NCBI GenBank assembly: GCA_037954665.1 | Contig: JBBMOL010000021.1 | Location: 4,650,001 to 4,714,000 of the forward strand | DNA from: Laguncularia racemosa | Lineage: Eukaryota; Streptophyta; Magnoliopsida; Myrtales; Combretaceae | DNA: 64,000 bases | Direction of reading: 5' to 3' | Position numbers and translations under genes: made by a program | In this document: piece after piece, positions 34,273 through 46,365 of the stretch | Layout: each line of letters begins with the position of its first letter | Position numbering within the stretch: position 1 is the stretch's first letter | Notes under the pieces: generated by a model | The model's input: the letters and a program-made list of their open reading frames with translations, nothing else | Database searches by the model: none | What the model was told of the DNA's origin: nothing

Positions 34273-34573
34273 GGAGTTGCAACATTACGTTGAATTGGGG
34301 GACATGGTGCATATGGCTATTAAAGTTAAGAAGCAACTCAAGTGGAAGGGTACTAGCATTATACGTACTGCATCTAATTCATCCACATGGAAAACAACTC
34401 CGTGGAAGAAAGTGGTAAAGCAGTTTAAGTTAAATCTTGAAAAGAAGTCAAAGTCTGCTAAATTTGGAAATCAAGGTAAATCCGATTCTTTTACTTCTAG
34501 GAATTATGATATTAAATGCTTTAAATACTAAGATAGAGGTCATATAGCCAGTTAATTTCCTAATAGAAGAGTT
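34273..34573 (+). pseudogene. G1 gag, C-terminal part with dead zinc knuckle
   Basis: Resumes the gag with LQHYVELGDMVHMAIKVKKQ, then a basic Ser/Thr-rich linker and YDIKCFKY*DRGHIAS*FPN. The CCHC knuckle should read CxxC-x4-H-x4-C; the second Cys is Tyr, the fourth is Phe, and two stops lie inside. Confidence 0.88.
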
Positions 34574-37500
34574 ATGGTGATGAGGGATGATGGTGAGATT
34601 GAGATTGATAGTGATTTTGATTATGATTCTATGCCTCTATTGTATGATGTTGATGGTGAGGAGTGTGCTATTCAGGGAGATTTGTTGGTGATGGTGGCTA
34701 AGAGAGCTTTGAGTGTACAGGTTAGAGAAAAAGAAGAGGTGTATAGGGAGAATATTTTTCATACTAGATGCCTAGTTCAAAACAAGGCATGTAGTGTGAT
34801 TATAGATAGTGGGAGTTGTAGTAATGTGGCAAGTGCAGCTATGGTTAAGAAATTAAGACTTCCCACTAGTAAGCACCCTTGACCTTATAAATTGCACTGT
34901 TTGAACGATAGTGGTGAAGTGAGGGTGAACAAGCAGGTGTTAGTTACTTTTTGCATTAGGAGGTATGAAGATGACATTTTATGTGACGTACTTCCAATGT
35001 AGGCTAGTCACTTGTTGCTTGGATGACCATAGCAATTTGATAGGAGGGTTAAGCATGACGACTTTACCAATAAGTATTCCTTTGAGCACAATCAATGGCT
35101 AGTTACTCTTGTGCCTTTAACACCTAAGCAAGTTTATGAGGATTAGGTAAAATCGCACAAAGAGAGTGGTCAAAAGAAAGAGTGTGATAAAAAGATAGTG
35201 AGTGAGATTACAAAAGGAAAAGAGAGGGAAGATGAGACTTGTGAGAAAATAAAGAGAGAGGTTGAGAGAAAAGTAAAGAGAAAAGAAAATTTTTATGTGA
35301 AGGTAAGTGAGGTTAAGAGAGCGTTGATTTTGCAAAAGCCAATGATTGTACTTTTGTATAAAGAGGCTCTTCTTAATGCTAACTAGCTTGACACTTCATT
35401 GCCAAGTGTTGTTGTTTCTCTCTTGTAGGGCTTTGAAGACGTCTTTCTAGAGGAAATCCTAAAGGGTTTACCACCCATAAGAGGGATTGAGCATTAGATA
35501 GACTTTGTACTTAGTGTGACCATTCCAAATTGACTAGCTTATAGGAGTAATCCTGAGGAGACTAAAGAACTCCCAAAGCAGATTAATGAGTTGATGGAGA
35601 AGGGGTACATGAGGGAAAGTATGAGTCCATGTGCAATTCTAGTGATTTTGGTGCCTAAAGAGGATGGGTTAAGGAGAATGTGTGTTGATTGTCGAGCTAT
35701 CAACAACATTATGGTAAAGTATCAACATCCTATTCTAAGCTTAGATGACATGTTAGATGAATTGCATGGGTCTTGCATATTTTCTAAAATCAATTTAAAA
35801 AGTGGATATTAACAGATTAGGATGAAAGAAGGGAATGAATGGAAAACTGCGTTTAAAACAAAATATGGTTTATATGAGTGGTTAGTTATTCCTTTTGTGT
35901 TGACTAATGCCCCTCGCACTTTTATGAGACTAATGAATCATGTTTTGCGTTCTTTTGTTGGAAAATTTGTGGTTATCTATTTTGATGATATTCTCATTTA
36001 CAATAAGAATTTGAATGATCACTTGATGCATTTAATGTATGTTTTAGAAGTGCTTAAGAAAGAAAGGTTATTTGCTAACCTTAAGAAGTGCGCTTTTTGC
36101 ATAGAAAAGCTTGTATTTCTTGGTTTCGTATTGAATGCACAAGGTATATAGGTTGGTGAAGAGAAGATTCGTGCTATTTGAGATTGGCTAAGTATAACTA
36201 ATGTGAGTCAAGTGTGAAGTTTTCATGGGCTTGTGAGCTTCTATAGGATTTTAGCAACATCGCTACGCCAATCACTAAAGTCATCAAGAAGAATGTTAGG
36301 TTTAAGTGGGGAGAAGAACAAGAAAGGGCATTTTAATTGTTGAAAGGGAAGTTGAATAATGCTCCTTTACTTACATCACCTAATTTTGTAATGACCTTTG
36401 AAATTGAATGTGATGCTTCTAGTTTAGGTACTGGTGCCATTCTCATGCAAGAAGGAAGACCAATTGCATATTTTAGTGAGATGTTAAGCAGGACAGCACT
36501 GAAGTACCCTACTTATGACAAAGAGATGTATGCATTAGTTCAGACGCTGGAGACGTAGTAACATTATCTTTAGCCCAAGGAGTTTGTGATCTACACTAAT
36601 CATTAGTCACCAAAGTATTTGAAGGGCCAACATAAGCTAAATAAGAGACACGCATGATACATAAAGTTCATTAAGACGTTTCCATACATCATACACTATA
36701 AGCAAGGTAAGGAAAACATCATGGTAAATGCACTTTCGAGAAAGTACAAGCTAATTTCGACTCTTGATGCTAAGTTACTTGGTTTTGAATAAATTAAAGA
36801 GTTGTATTCTAGTGATTCTAATTTTTGTGATCATTATGCATGTTGTGAAAAAGGAGCCTATGATAAATTCTTTAGGCATGGTGGTTTTCTGTTTAGGGAG
36901 AATAAGTTGTGTATTCTTAATTGTTCCATTCGTGATTTGTTAGTGTGGGAATCCCATGGTAGAGGATTAATGGGACGTTTTGGGATAGCTAAAACTTTAG
37001 GGATTTTGTAAGAACATTTCTATTAGCCACATATAAAATGTGATGTTGAGAGAATCTGTGATAGATGTGTTACTTGTAGGCAAGGTAAGTCTAAAGTGCA
37101 ACCCCATGGTTTGTACACATCATTACTAATTCCTAGTAAACCTTGGGTAAATATTTCTATGGACTTTGTGTTGGGTTTGTCTAAGACTAGAACTAGTAAG
37201 GACTCTATACTTGTGGTTGTGGATAGGTTTTCAAAGATGGCACATTTTATTCCATGCCACAAAACTAATGATGCTTCTCATATTGTTGATTTATTCTTTA
37301 GAGAAATTGTGCATTTAAATGGTATGCCTAGAATAATTGTTTCTAATCATGATGCTAAGTTCTTAAGTTACTTTTGGAAGACCTTGTGGTGTAAGTTAGG
37401 AACTAAGTTATTGTTTTTGACTACTTGTCATCTACAGATTGATGGTTAAATTGAGGTAGTGAATAGGACTTTATCGACATTATTAAGGGCTATCATTTAA

Positions 37501-38010
37501 AAGAATATTAAAACTTAGGAAGAATGAATACCACATGTTGAATTTGCTTACAATCATACTATACATTCTACTACTAAATTTTCACCATTTGAGATTGTGT
37601 ATGTTTTTAATTCTTTAACTCCATTGGATTTATCAACTTTACCTATGAATAAGTTTGTGAATTTAGATGGCAAAAAGAAGGCTAAATTTGTTAAGTAGAT
37701 TCATGAGGAAGCAAAGATCAACATTGAGAGAAGAATAGAGCAATATGCAAAATAAGCTAACATGGGGCGATTTGAAATTGTTTCTGAACTAGGAGATTGG
37801 GACTATTTGCAAATTTGTAAAGAAAGGTTTCCCGAGCAAAGATGTTCAAAGTTGCTTCCAAGAGGCAATGGTCCATTCTGAGTCCTTGAGTGCGTCAATG
37901 ACAATGTTTAGAAATTGGAACTACCAGGTTAGTATCAAGTAAGTGCTACTTTTAATGTTATTGATTTAAGTCCTTATGATGCAAATGATGATTTGAGAAC
38001 AAATCCTTTT
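34574..38010 (+). pseudogene. G1 pol: protease, RT, RNase H, integrase
   Basis: Protease: NIFHTRCLVQNKACSVIID, DSGSCSNVA (34807 on) and SHLLLG. RT: MCVDCRAIN, FSKINLKSGY, then the intact catalytic YFDDILIY (35978-36001). RNase H: FEIECDASSLGTGAIL and YDKEMYALV. Integrase: CDRCVTCRQGKSK, MDFVLGLSKT, DRFSKMAHFIPC, HLQIDG*IEVVNRTL, and a LRTNPFQEDGND tail. The frame is the same from the protease through RT, with one net shift near 36240. Stops are mostly Gln or Arg to stop (35495, 36149, 36334). The second His of the HHCC finger is Arg. Inactive. Confidence 0.92.
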
Positions 38011-38023
38011 CAGGAGGATGGGA

Positions 38024-38757
38024 ATGATGGAGATCATGCTAGGAGGATTGATTAAAGGAGTGCGGACCCACTTGAAGTGCCAGTTGGATTGGACTTACGG
38101 AAGCACTTAGTGGATTAGTCAAATTGGTGCAAGAAGAGGAGAATCACACATGTTTAAGTTAAGAGGAACTAAAGATTGTGAACTTACTTGAAGTGCGGAT
38201 TGCGAATGTGGAGATCAAGGAAGATTAGTAAAGGCTGCCAGCATTAGTGGTGAAAGCCACTAGCCTAAGTGGCCAGCATTGAAAGAGAAGAAAGCTGGTT
38301 TTGATGAATTCCAAAGCCACCGGCTTTAGTGCCGACTTAGGATAAAAATGTAGGCTGGCCTTAGATTATTTTAGGCTGTCGACTTTACTTGTTTTTCTTT
38401 AGTTGAGTTAGGGTTTTGTATGTCGTTTTGTTTCTTAATTTTTATGGGACTATAAATAGTCACCAAACACTCATTGTAAAGATAATCTTTGAAAGTTTAT
38501 TCATATTTTGAGAGTAAATTTCTCTTTGGTTCTTAAACGAACTATTGAACTTATCGGATTGTGAATTTGTGGCGTTCACCTTTAGTTTATCAATCGCTCC
38601 TTCCATAATTGTTTATGGCATTAACACTTACACCAAGGTTCTTATCTATTATATAGACAATGGGTTGCAGTTCCATTCATTCTTGATAGAATTCTAGGTT
38701 GTGAGATTGTGAAATCTTGCTTTCGGGTTTCATCACGGGTTGGTGGGGTTCATATCA
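38024..38757 (+). repeat. G1 3' LTR
   Basis: Starts TGATGGAGATCA (38025) and ends GGTTCATATCA. It has the GACTATAAATAGTC box at 38448-38461 and the palindrome AAAGCC-ACC-GGCTTT at 38313-38327. Followed by AAATG of the target-site duplication. Confidence 0.92.
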
Positions 38758-38762
38758 AATGC

Positions 38763-40720
38763 CGCCCAAGCCATCAACATTTAGACCCTCAATTCTATAC
38801 CCAATGGAAGGTAATGATGAAGATGATGTAGGTAGAGCAATTACTCCAATATTACAATGACTAGACACACATAACTCGTACATAGTTCATTTGGAAATGG
38901 AGATTGCAACTGACACCATTATAGGAATGGGTGTTAAGAAGGAGAGTACTAATAACGAGGACAGTTCTAATGAGGAACATGGGGAAAGTGAAAATGATGG
39001 AGAATGAAGTACCTAAAGAAGACTTTTCAATCGTACCTAGATACTTGAGATAGGTAATATATCAATGAAAGCAAGTTGAACCACCATGCATGGCGGTTAG
39101 AGTTCCTGTTTCGTACTACAATGTTGGTGGTGATGATGGTTACATTTATTTTATGTAGGAGTAAACTAATATTTACTGTGGTTCGAGTAGCAATGATGAT
39201 TTGTACAAAAGCAAGAGATTCAAAATGAAAGCAGATGTGATTCAAGTAGTGAAGGCTTACCATGTGAAAAACCATTGTAACTTCATTGTTGCAGAATCTA
39301 GTCCATTGTTATGGTCTTTTTATTGTTTGAGAAGAGATGATGGTTGTAAATGGAGGCTTTGGGCTAAAGGAAGAAGTTAGAGGGCATGTTCTTAGTGATG
39401 AGATTTGAGAGTCTACACACATGTAATAACTTGTTGATTAGTCAAGACCACCCATAGCTGGATTACAATGTTCTTGTTAGCTAATTTCTAAATCTTGTTA
39501 GGGAGAAATATGCAGTAAAGCTAGCTTCTATTTTTTAATAGGAATTTGGTTACAAGATCAGCAAAAAATGGGTTTGGGAGGGGAAGAAATAGGCTATAAA
39601 GCATGTGTATGGGAATTGGGAGAAGTCTTATGATGAACTCCCTAAACTTCTAAATGTCATAGAAAATACAAATCCTAGAACACAAATTGGTTTAGGGTGG
39701 AGTAGATCAACCACCTTCGGGTATCTACTCTAAAGTAGGTATTTTAGGCATTTAGGTTGTGCATTGTAGTGTACAGATTCCTTAGACTAGTTGTTACCAT
39801 TGATGCAACTTTTTCCATATGGGAAGTATACTCACAAGTTGCTAATTGCTTGTGACATTGATGGTAACAACCATATACTTCTATTGGCATTCACTCTCAT
39901 GGATTAGGAAACAATTGAGACATGAGGCTGGTTTATGAGGAAATTGAAGGAATATGTTTTTTGTGACTATGTAAGTCATGAAACCATTCACCTTATATCA
40001 GAAAGACATGTGGGCATCAAGTTAGTTATTGAAGAAGAAGCCAAGGGATGTCCATTTGGAGTGTGGCAATTTTATCTATGGTACCTTGCAAGCAACTTTA
40101 ACTCAGCACATAAAACATTTAATGTAAGAGGTTGGTTACATATGTCGGGTTGTAAGCACAATCTTGTAAGTTGAACTATGTGATGGAGTAGGTGGAGATC
40201 ATTAAGCCTGCTCCATGAAATGTGTTGGATAATGTTAGCATCACTTAATGATCCCCACCAATACCATTTCATGAACGTCATGTTGTTGGATCATAAAGTG
40301 AAAGCACAAGCGGGTTAAGGGGAGGGGGTCGAACATATGTTGTTGGCATTGCTCACAGAACATGAAGTTGCCAAAAGTGGAAAATATACAAAATTCGATT
40401 CTTCCACACCTATGTAGTAGTTGCCTTAATCAAGCTTTATATGATGTACTCTATACCTGATTTTTATAAGTGGATGCAATAGGAGCTAATATATATGATG
40501 CACTTTATGCCTATAGGTGACAAGTTGGATTGGGAGCTGGTATACTTCTCATCACTCTGCCTAAGGGGAGACCTCGCATGGAAGAAGGTAAAACCGAGGT
40601 GGAAAAAATACCACATGGACATGGACATTAGGGAGCATTTAGATAAAATCACATGTAGACTTTCTTGAGTGAAAGGGCATAATAGAAGAATGTGCTCATG
40701 TTGACATGATAATAATAAAT
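38763..40720 (+). pseudogene. MULE transposase, main part
   Basis: After G1 the MULE coding resumes. RFKMKADVIQVVKAYHVKNH and DDGCKWRLWAKG form the N-terminal zinc-binding MuDR domain. The catalytic core follows (LFPYGKYTHKLLIACDIDG, HILLLAFTLMD, then LISERHVGI, and LWYLASNFNSAHK). The C-terminus has a GRPRMEEGKTE motif and a GHNRRMCSC relic. MULE transposases cut and move the element using a DDE triad; the second Asp (usually SDRH) is Glu here, and the first Asp region is frameshifted. Several stops. Inactive. Confidence 0.88.
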
Positions 40721-41640
40721 GATGGATACTAATACATATGATTTTACAAAAGTTAACTTACACATTTCATGATGTTCCACATTGCATGTGTGATGCTAAC
40801 ATTATTGTTTCCATTGTGTAGCTTAGATGAAGCCTTAACCACTTTATTAACTTTGTTTTGATGTAGTACAAGGGGAATCCTTCATAGAGGTTGACTATTC
40901 TTTTACATTTATATTTACAGTTTTGTAATTTATTTAGAAGTTGTATTAAATGTTTCTTTAGAGCTTGGTTAATTTGTTTTCACATATTCAAAGTTGTAAT
41001 ATTGTATATCTATACATTGCATATGTAACGAGCAAATGCTAACGTTATCTATTAGACAAAATGCATAAAGGTTCATTATAGAACATTAAAATACATCAAC
41101 CTAATCATTGAAATGGAACGTACACATATGAAATCTATCCAATCCTATCTCCTTCCTTTAGTGAACTACCTAGTTAACCAGGTAAATGCATTCGTTGGTT
41201 CCCGAGGTGAACTTAGACTTAAAGCAGGAGGAGCTTGAGACTCTTGTGTTGGATGCTGCTGGGGCGTATCGTCGAACGCTTGGGGAGGCACAAGATATTA
41301 CTCTATAGGACGATTTGATGATTCACCCTGATATATATGTTACTTACCAAAGCATGTCTTCTATGGAGCTGGCAGTGTTAGGATAGGTCCACTAATGGAA
41401 TGCTGATATGGTGTCTCATATGTGCTAAAAATCGGCCTCGAGCTACCGTACATCACATCGGAATCCATTAGGAACTATTAGTCCTGTATTGGATTCTATT
41501 ATGCCTCACCATGGTTTCGAGGTAGTCAATGCCCTAGATGGCCAATGATCGATGTCCCTCTTATTGTGTCAACACTGAAGGATTAAAGGGTCCAGGCTCG
41601 ATCTATTATGCAAAAAAAAAAAAAAAAAATTAAATTTAGT
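40721..41640. other. MULE 3' region with an unassigned GC-richer island
   Basis: About 41160-41600 is less AT-rich. On the minus strand it reads patches such as MDSDVMYGSSRPIFSTYE and QHPTQESQAPPALSLSS, which look like a Pro/Ser-rich C-terminal tail, but no family is recognised. It ends in a poly-A run near 41611-41629. Confidence 0.45.
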
Positions 41641-41659
41641 AAATGTTACTGTTAATATC

Positions 41660-42850
41660 AAAATATTAATTAACCACTTATTAACGACTATTTACTGTCT
41701 AATTAACAGTTAATTAATAATAACTAAAGTTTACAATAAAAGATAGATATTACATATACAATTAATACTAATTTTTTTCAGCAATTAATTTTATGACAAT
41801 TAATTAATGACATATTAACGACTAATTATTGTTAATTAACTATTAATTAATAACAACTTAATTTATAACTATTTTCACAAAAAAACACACAAACATAAAC
41901 ATATAACATTTACAATTAATAGAAAATTTCTCACTAATTAATTTTCTAACAATTACTTAAAGATATATTAATGACTAATTACTATTAATTAATGGTTAAT
42001 TAACAACAACCTAATTTTACAATAACAAACAAACATATTACATTTACAATCAACACAAAAATTTTCACTACTTCATTTTTTAACAATTAATTAATGACAT
42101 ATTAACAACTAATTACTTTTAATTAACGGTTAATTAACAAAAACTTAATTTTACAACTACTTGCACAAAAACACACAAATACGTTTGCAATCAATATAAA
42201 ATTTTTCACTACTTAATTTTCTAACAATTAATTAATAGCATATCAACGTCTAATTACTTTTAATTAATGGTTATTTAACAATAACTTAATTTTACAACTA
42301 CTTGTACAAAAACACACAAAAATACTACATTTGCAATTAACACAAAGTTTTTCACTAATTAATTTTATAACACTTAATTAATGACTAATCATATTTAATT
42401 AATAGTTCACTAACAACTTAATTTTAAAACCACTTATATAAAAACACACAAACATATTATATTCGCAATCAAAACAATTTTTTTCACTAATTAATTTTAT
42501 AAAAATTAATTAATGACACATTAACGACAAATTATGGCTAATTAACAGTTAATTAACAATAACTTAATTTAATAACTACTTTTACAAAAATACATAGATA
42601 ATTTATTATAATTAATATGAAGGCTTTTCTTAATTAATTTTCTAATGATTAAATAATGGCTAGTTAAGGACTAATTACTTCATCATTAATGATTACTTTT
42701 ATAATAAATTTCATAATTACAAATTAAGACATTTCATTTACAAAAAATACCAAATTTTTTTACTAATTCATTTGCTAATGCTAATTAATGATATATTAAC
42801 AACTAATTAATTATCAATTAACGATTAATTAACAAATACTGGTACTTTAA
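41660..42850. repeat. AT-rich tandem repeat, about 140-bp unit, with TTAATTAA palindromes
   Basis: About eight diverged units. Landmarks repeated in each: TTAATTAACGGTTAATTAAC-like core (41693, 41829, 41985, 42119, 42256, 42394, 42539, 42815, approximate), ACAACTACTTGCACAAAAAC, ACATTTGCAATCAA and TTTTTCACTACTTAATTTT. Spacing is roughly 134-156 bp between most cores. Confidence 0.85.
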
Positions 42851-43384
42851 TAAAAATAGTGGAGTATAAATAATTGTATTTACTTTTTTATGCATTAATA
42901 TAAAGTAATGTAATCGCAAAATAGAAAATTAACTTTTCTTGAGGAAAACATACCAAAATCTTTGCTGAATAAGTTGAAAAATGTCTTCTAAATATTTCTA
43001 CACATGTAGATTCAACAAATTAAACATGTGTAAAATAGAAATTAAAGAAGAAATTGGAACTGTGAGAAAGAACGACACTTATAGAGAAAATTCAATGATG
43101 CAAAAAATGAACATGTGAACTTAGGATTTATATTTATATTACAAACTATCGGTACAGATTTTGTTTCTTGTGTATTGGACATCACATGTTGTAATACTGT
43201 GTATATTTATAGTATTACTTTATAATAATTTTGATAGGTTTGCAGTATTACTTTATAATAACTTTTATAAGTTTGCATGATTCTCTTACGATCCAAAAAA
43301 ATATTTATTACTACAATTGTATTGAAAGTGCGGACCTCACTCATGCCTTCAAACAAATTGCTTTTAGGTGCAAACAAGATTCAT
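42851..43384. other. MULE 3' subterminal region, no gene seen
   Basis: AT-rich, between the tandem array and the right terminal repeat. Only short ORFs. Confidence 0.5.
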
Positions 43385-43561
43385 ACCTTTAGTACAAATT
43401 GTACTAAAACCACATACTAAATGTGCGTCTTCAGTTTTGTAAATTTTCATAAAATAGAAGTCACAAATTTTGTTCGTGCTTTTGAAACCTATTTTTAGAA
43501 TAATTATTTTGGGTATAATATTTATAATTTTTTTTAAATAACAATATTTATGAGTGTCACC
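43385..43561 (-). repeat. MULE right terminal inverted repeat
   Basis: Reverse complement of the left repeat with moderate divergence. It contains the near-perfect palindrome TTTAGTACAA-A-TTGTACTAAA at 43389-43409. Confidence 0.85.
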
Positions 43562-43573
43562 TCAACATGGATC

Positions 43574-45082
43574 AAAACTAAAAGAAGGCTTGCAAGCTTG
43601 CATAATCTTTTGTTCGTACTTTTCTACGAGGACTTCAATACATAAACCCTTAACTTTTTCACGTATAATTCCGTAAAGAAATGAGATATCTTATAGATTA
43701 CTACATAAGTCTCATTTATTAGAAACCTATGTAGGAATACCAATATAACTCTCTACAGCAAAACATGATAGTACTGACTTTAAGATTAAGAGATGTCACA
43801 TATATGTTTGGTGAATATCAATCCTGTAGCTTTACATCCTTGATAAGGCTACACACATCCCTCATGTGATTGGGAGTGTGTAAATAGAGATAAAGGCTTT
43901 ACAATCTGACCATCCCAAGATGTTAGATGCAACTTAGGTCGGATACGTGCTCGTCTCTTAGAGGGTAAGTCTCATCTTCGTCATGTCTTTAGGTTTGGAC
44001 TTGATTTTAAGGATTTTTCATACAAAGTTATCATGGATATTATTTTCAATGTGCGTGATACCAAGATTATTTTAATGTCTAATTCATGCCAACATGGCAA
44101 ACTAAATGGAACGCTTTTCTTGCACTAGTTTATACCTATGGTCAATTCACCTTCAACTTAGCCTGATTGAAGTCTTGCGCAAAACTAGATTTTTGTAGAC
44201 TTAAGTACTTTAAAATTTCTTCATTGTTGAATTGTGTTGGTGTTGATCTACTTTCCACTGTCTTATAGAACTTTCGAACGTCATAATCCCATCAATCGCC
44301 TATAACATAAAACTTACTTTAATTTTATAGTTATATTTATTTTATCTAAGAAAATAAATTTTTATACCATGATTCAAAACTTTTGGGTTTTATCTAGTAT
44401 TTTAAAGTCTCTTTTGTCCAACGATATAAACCAAATCAATGACTAATAATTTTATTCATTTTAATATTATACAATGATGACAACCAAACACTACCTTAAA
44501 AATACTACTTAAGGTAAGATTTTAAAAAGTTGTGTCACTTTTCCAATGTGTTTTGCTTACCCCAAGGTCATTTGTACCATGTGCATTAGGTAATCCCTTT
44601 AAAGGTAGGCACTAGCTTTGTTCCAAGTGCACTAGGTAAACCGTTAAAGTAGATACCTTTATAGCATAAAAATAGAGGTTTTTTTAGGTTATTGAGAAAA
44701 GTTCTTGATGGTAAATTGTATAAAACAAGATGAATTATTATTGGTATAAACACTTTTCTCTAATAAGGAATATAAGAGGTTCAACCATTCCTTCCATCAT
44801 GTGCATTTAAACTATATTTTAAGCATAAGGAAAAAAGAAGAAAAAAAACTGCTAGTTTTGTGGTTGTTTTTTTTTACCATACCTCTAAGTTTGAAGGGAA
44901 GAAGGATTCAATAGTATCAATACGATACATGTTTAGATGAGTATGAGTAGATACCAATGATATTTAAATACTAGGTATTTTTGAAAAACCATAATTCATA
45001 TATTTATATGTTATAATTTTATTGGCATTTACTTATCACTAATTTATCCACATAATGTATTAGTATGATTAAAGCCTTTCTC
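43574..45082. other. Spacer between MULE and copia C, no gene seen
   Basis: AT-rich with scattered short ORFs and no motif recognised on either strand. It is part of the DNA that flanked both insertions, so it could be old host sequence or a worn TE. Confidence 0.45.
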
Positions 45083-45087
45083 ATTGG

Positions 45088-45435
45088 TGTTGGGGTGTGG
45101 CTCATAATCCCCTAAAACAGGAAAGCACGTGGGTCTTAAGGAGCCATCCCGACAGAGGTCTCAAGGGAGTAGTGCACCTTGGACACTAGAGGGCTTTTAG
45201 GTTTTAAGCCTATAATTTTTCATTAGCAGTTTGGGCTTGGGCTCATGAATAACTATTACTATATATTCCTTTTTTTTTGCTTGTAATTAAAAAAATAACG
45301 TGCGAAGTGAGGTGCTAATTATAGTGGAATTTTCTACTAGATGTAGTCCTAGTTTAAGGGTGAACTGGGATAAAATCTCATGTTTTGATTTCTCCTTCTT
45401 TTACTTTTCTTTGTTATTGTTCACCAATCTTATCA
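45088..45435 (+). repeat. Copia C left LTR
   Basis: Starts TGTTGGGGTGTGG and ends CTTATCA. It has about 100 bp (roughly 45130-45240) that the internal and right LTRs lack. Confidence 0.87.
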
Positions 45436-45437
45436 TC

Positions 45438-45448
45438 TGGTATCAGAG
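45438..45448 (+). promoter_or_regulatory. Copia C primer binding site
   Basis: TGGTATCAGAG, two bases after the LTR end; initiator Met tRNA type. Confidence 0.88.
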
Positions 45449-45512
45449 TGAGGTTTGAGATTAAGGTTTTTTTTGGTGAAGAGAGATTTGAAAAAAATCG
45501 AATCTTGGGAAG

Positions 45513-46365
45513 ATGTTAGCTGGTCAATCATGGATTGAAGTGGAGAAGTTCGAAGGAAATGGTTTTGAGTTATGCAAGTTGAAGATAGAGGCTTTGCTAG
45601 TGGATGGATGGAGATTTGTGGTACATGATTGAAGAAGATAAACCTAAGTTAATTGCTAAGGAGAAGGCGAAGGAGGAGGAGGTTGCATTCGCATCCACTC
45701 AATTGAAGGCATGGTTTAGCAGTGATTGAAAAGAACAAAGCTTGATTTGGCTATGTCTCGCTGATAACGTCTTGGTGAACGTGACCTTTGAGAAGATGTC
45801 GAAGGATCTCTGGATTAAGTTGGGAAGACTTTATCAAAGAAAATCGCTCATGAAGAGGTTGTTTCCGCATAAGCGATTGTACAACCTTCAGATGAGTGAA
45901 GGTGATTCTTTTTTTGCACACTTAAATGATTTTAATACTATCTATGGGTAGCTTGCATCTGTTGATGTTAATCTAGATGGGGAAGATAAAGCATGTACTT
46001 TGCTGTGTTCGTTGCCTAATTTATGGGAACATATAATTGTTTTGATCGACATTAGTGTTAGTTCGCTGTCATTTGAAAATGTTGTGTTTGCTTTATTATT
46101 TGAGAAGATGAGAAGAGCAGGTTTTGATAATGCAATGAATTGTGCTCTTTTTATAAGAGGAAGGAATAGTGAATGATCTAAATCCATATTTGTTAGCAAG
46201 AATAAGTCTAGAGGAAGATTTAAAAGTCGTGATCTATTCGAAAGAAAGTGTTGGAAGTGTGGAAAAACTAGACACTTGAAGAAGGATTGTAGAAACAAAA
46301 GCGTGGGTCCAGAGAAGCAAGATGATGCACCATTGTCTAGTACAAAGAAAGATGATGATAGTAGT
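45513..46365 (+). pseudogene. Copia C gag with intact CCHC knuckle
   Basis: Starts at ATG 45513 (MLAGQSWIEVEKFEGNGFEL). An early stop and a shift follow, then LWIKLGRLYQRKSLMKRLF, LYNLQMSEGDSFFAHLNDFN and LLCSLPNLWEHII in a second frame. The zinc knuckle CWKCGKTRHLKKDC (46249-46290) fits CX2CX4HX4C with no residue lost. The gag would package element RNA. A stop in YG*LASV looks like Gln to TAG. Confidence 0.88.

Larger units (their letters stand above)
17312..38757 (+). mobile_element. Ty3/gypsy element G1, inserted in the MULE and split by L1
   Basis: LTRs at 17312-18073 and 38024-38757 flank a plus-strand interior with gag, protease, RT, RNase H and integrase. AAATG at 17307-17311 and 38758-38762 is the target-site duplication (one uncertain base at the left border). 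Without L1 the element is about 6.5 kb. pol ends in LRTNPFQEDGND, typical of plant gypsy polyproteins; no chromodomain was recognised. Confidence 0.92.
15934..43561 (+). mobile_element. Mutator-like element (MULE), split by nested retroelements
   Basis: Terminal inverted repeats of about 180 bp (15934-16115 and 43385-43561) enclose a MuDR-type transposase pseudogene in two parts (16886-17311 and 38763-40720). The element's own length, without the gypsy insertion G1, is about 6.2 kb. A 10-bp duplication AACATGGATC flanks it, with two extra bases at the right border. Catalytic residues and frames are damaged, so it is non-autonomous now. Confidence 0.88.
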
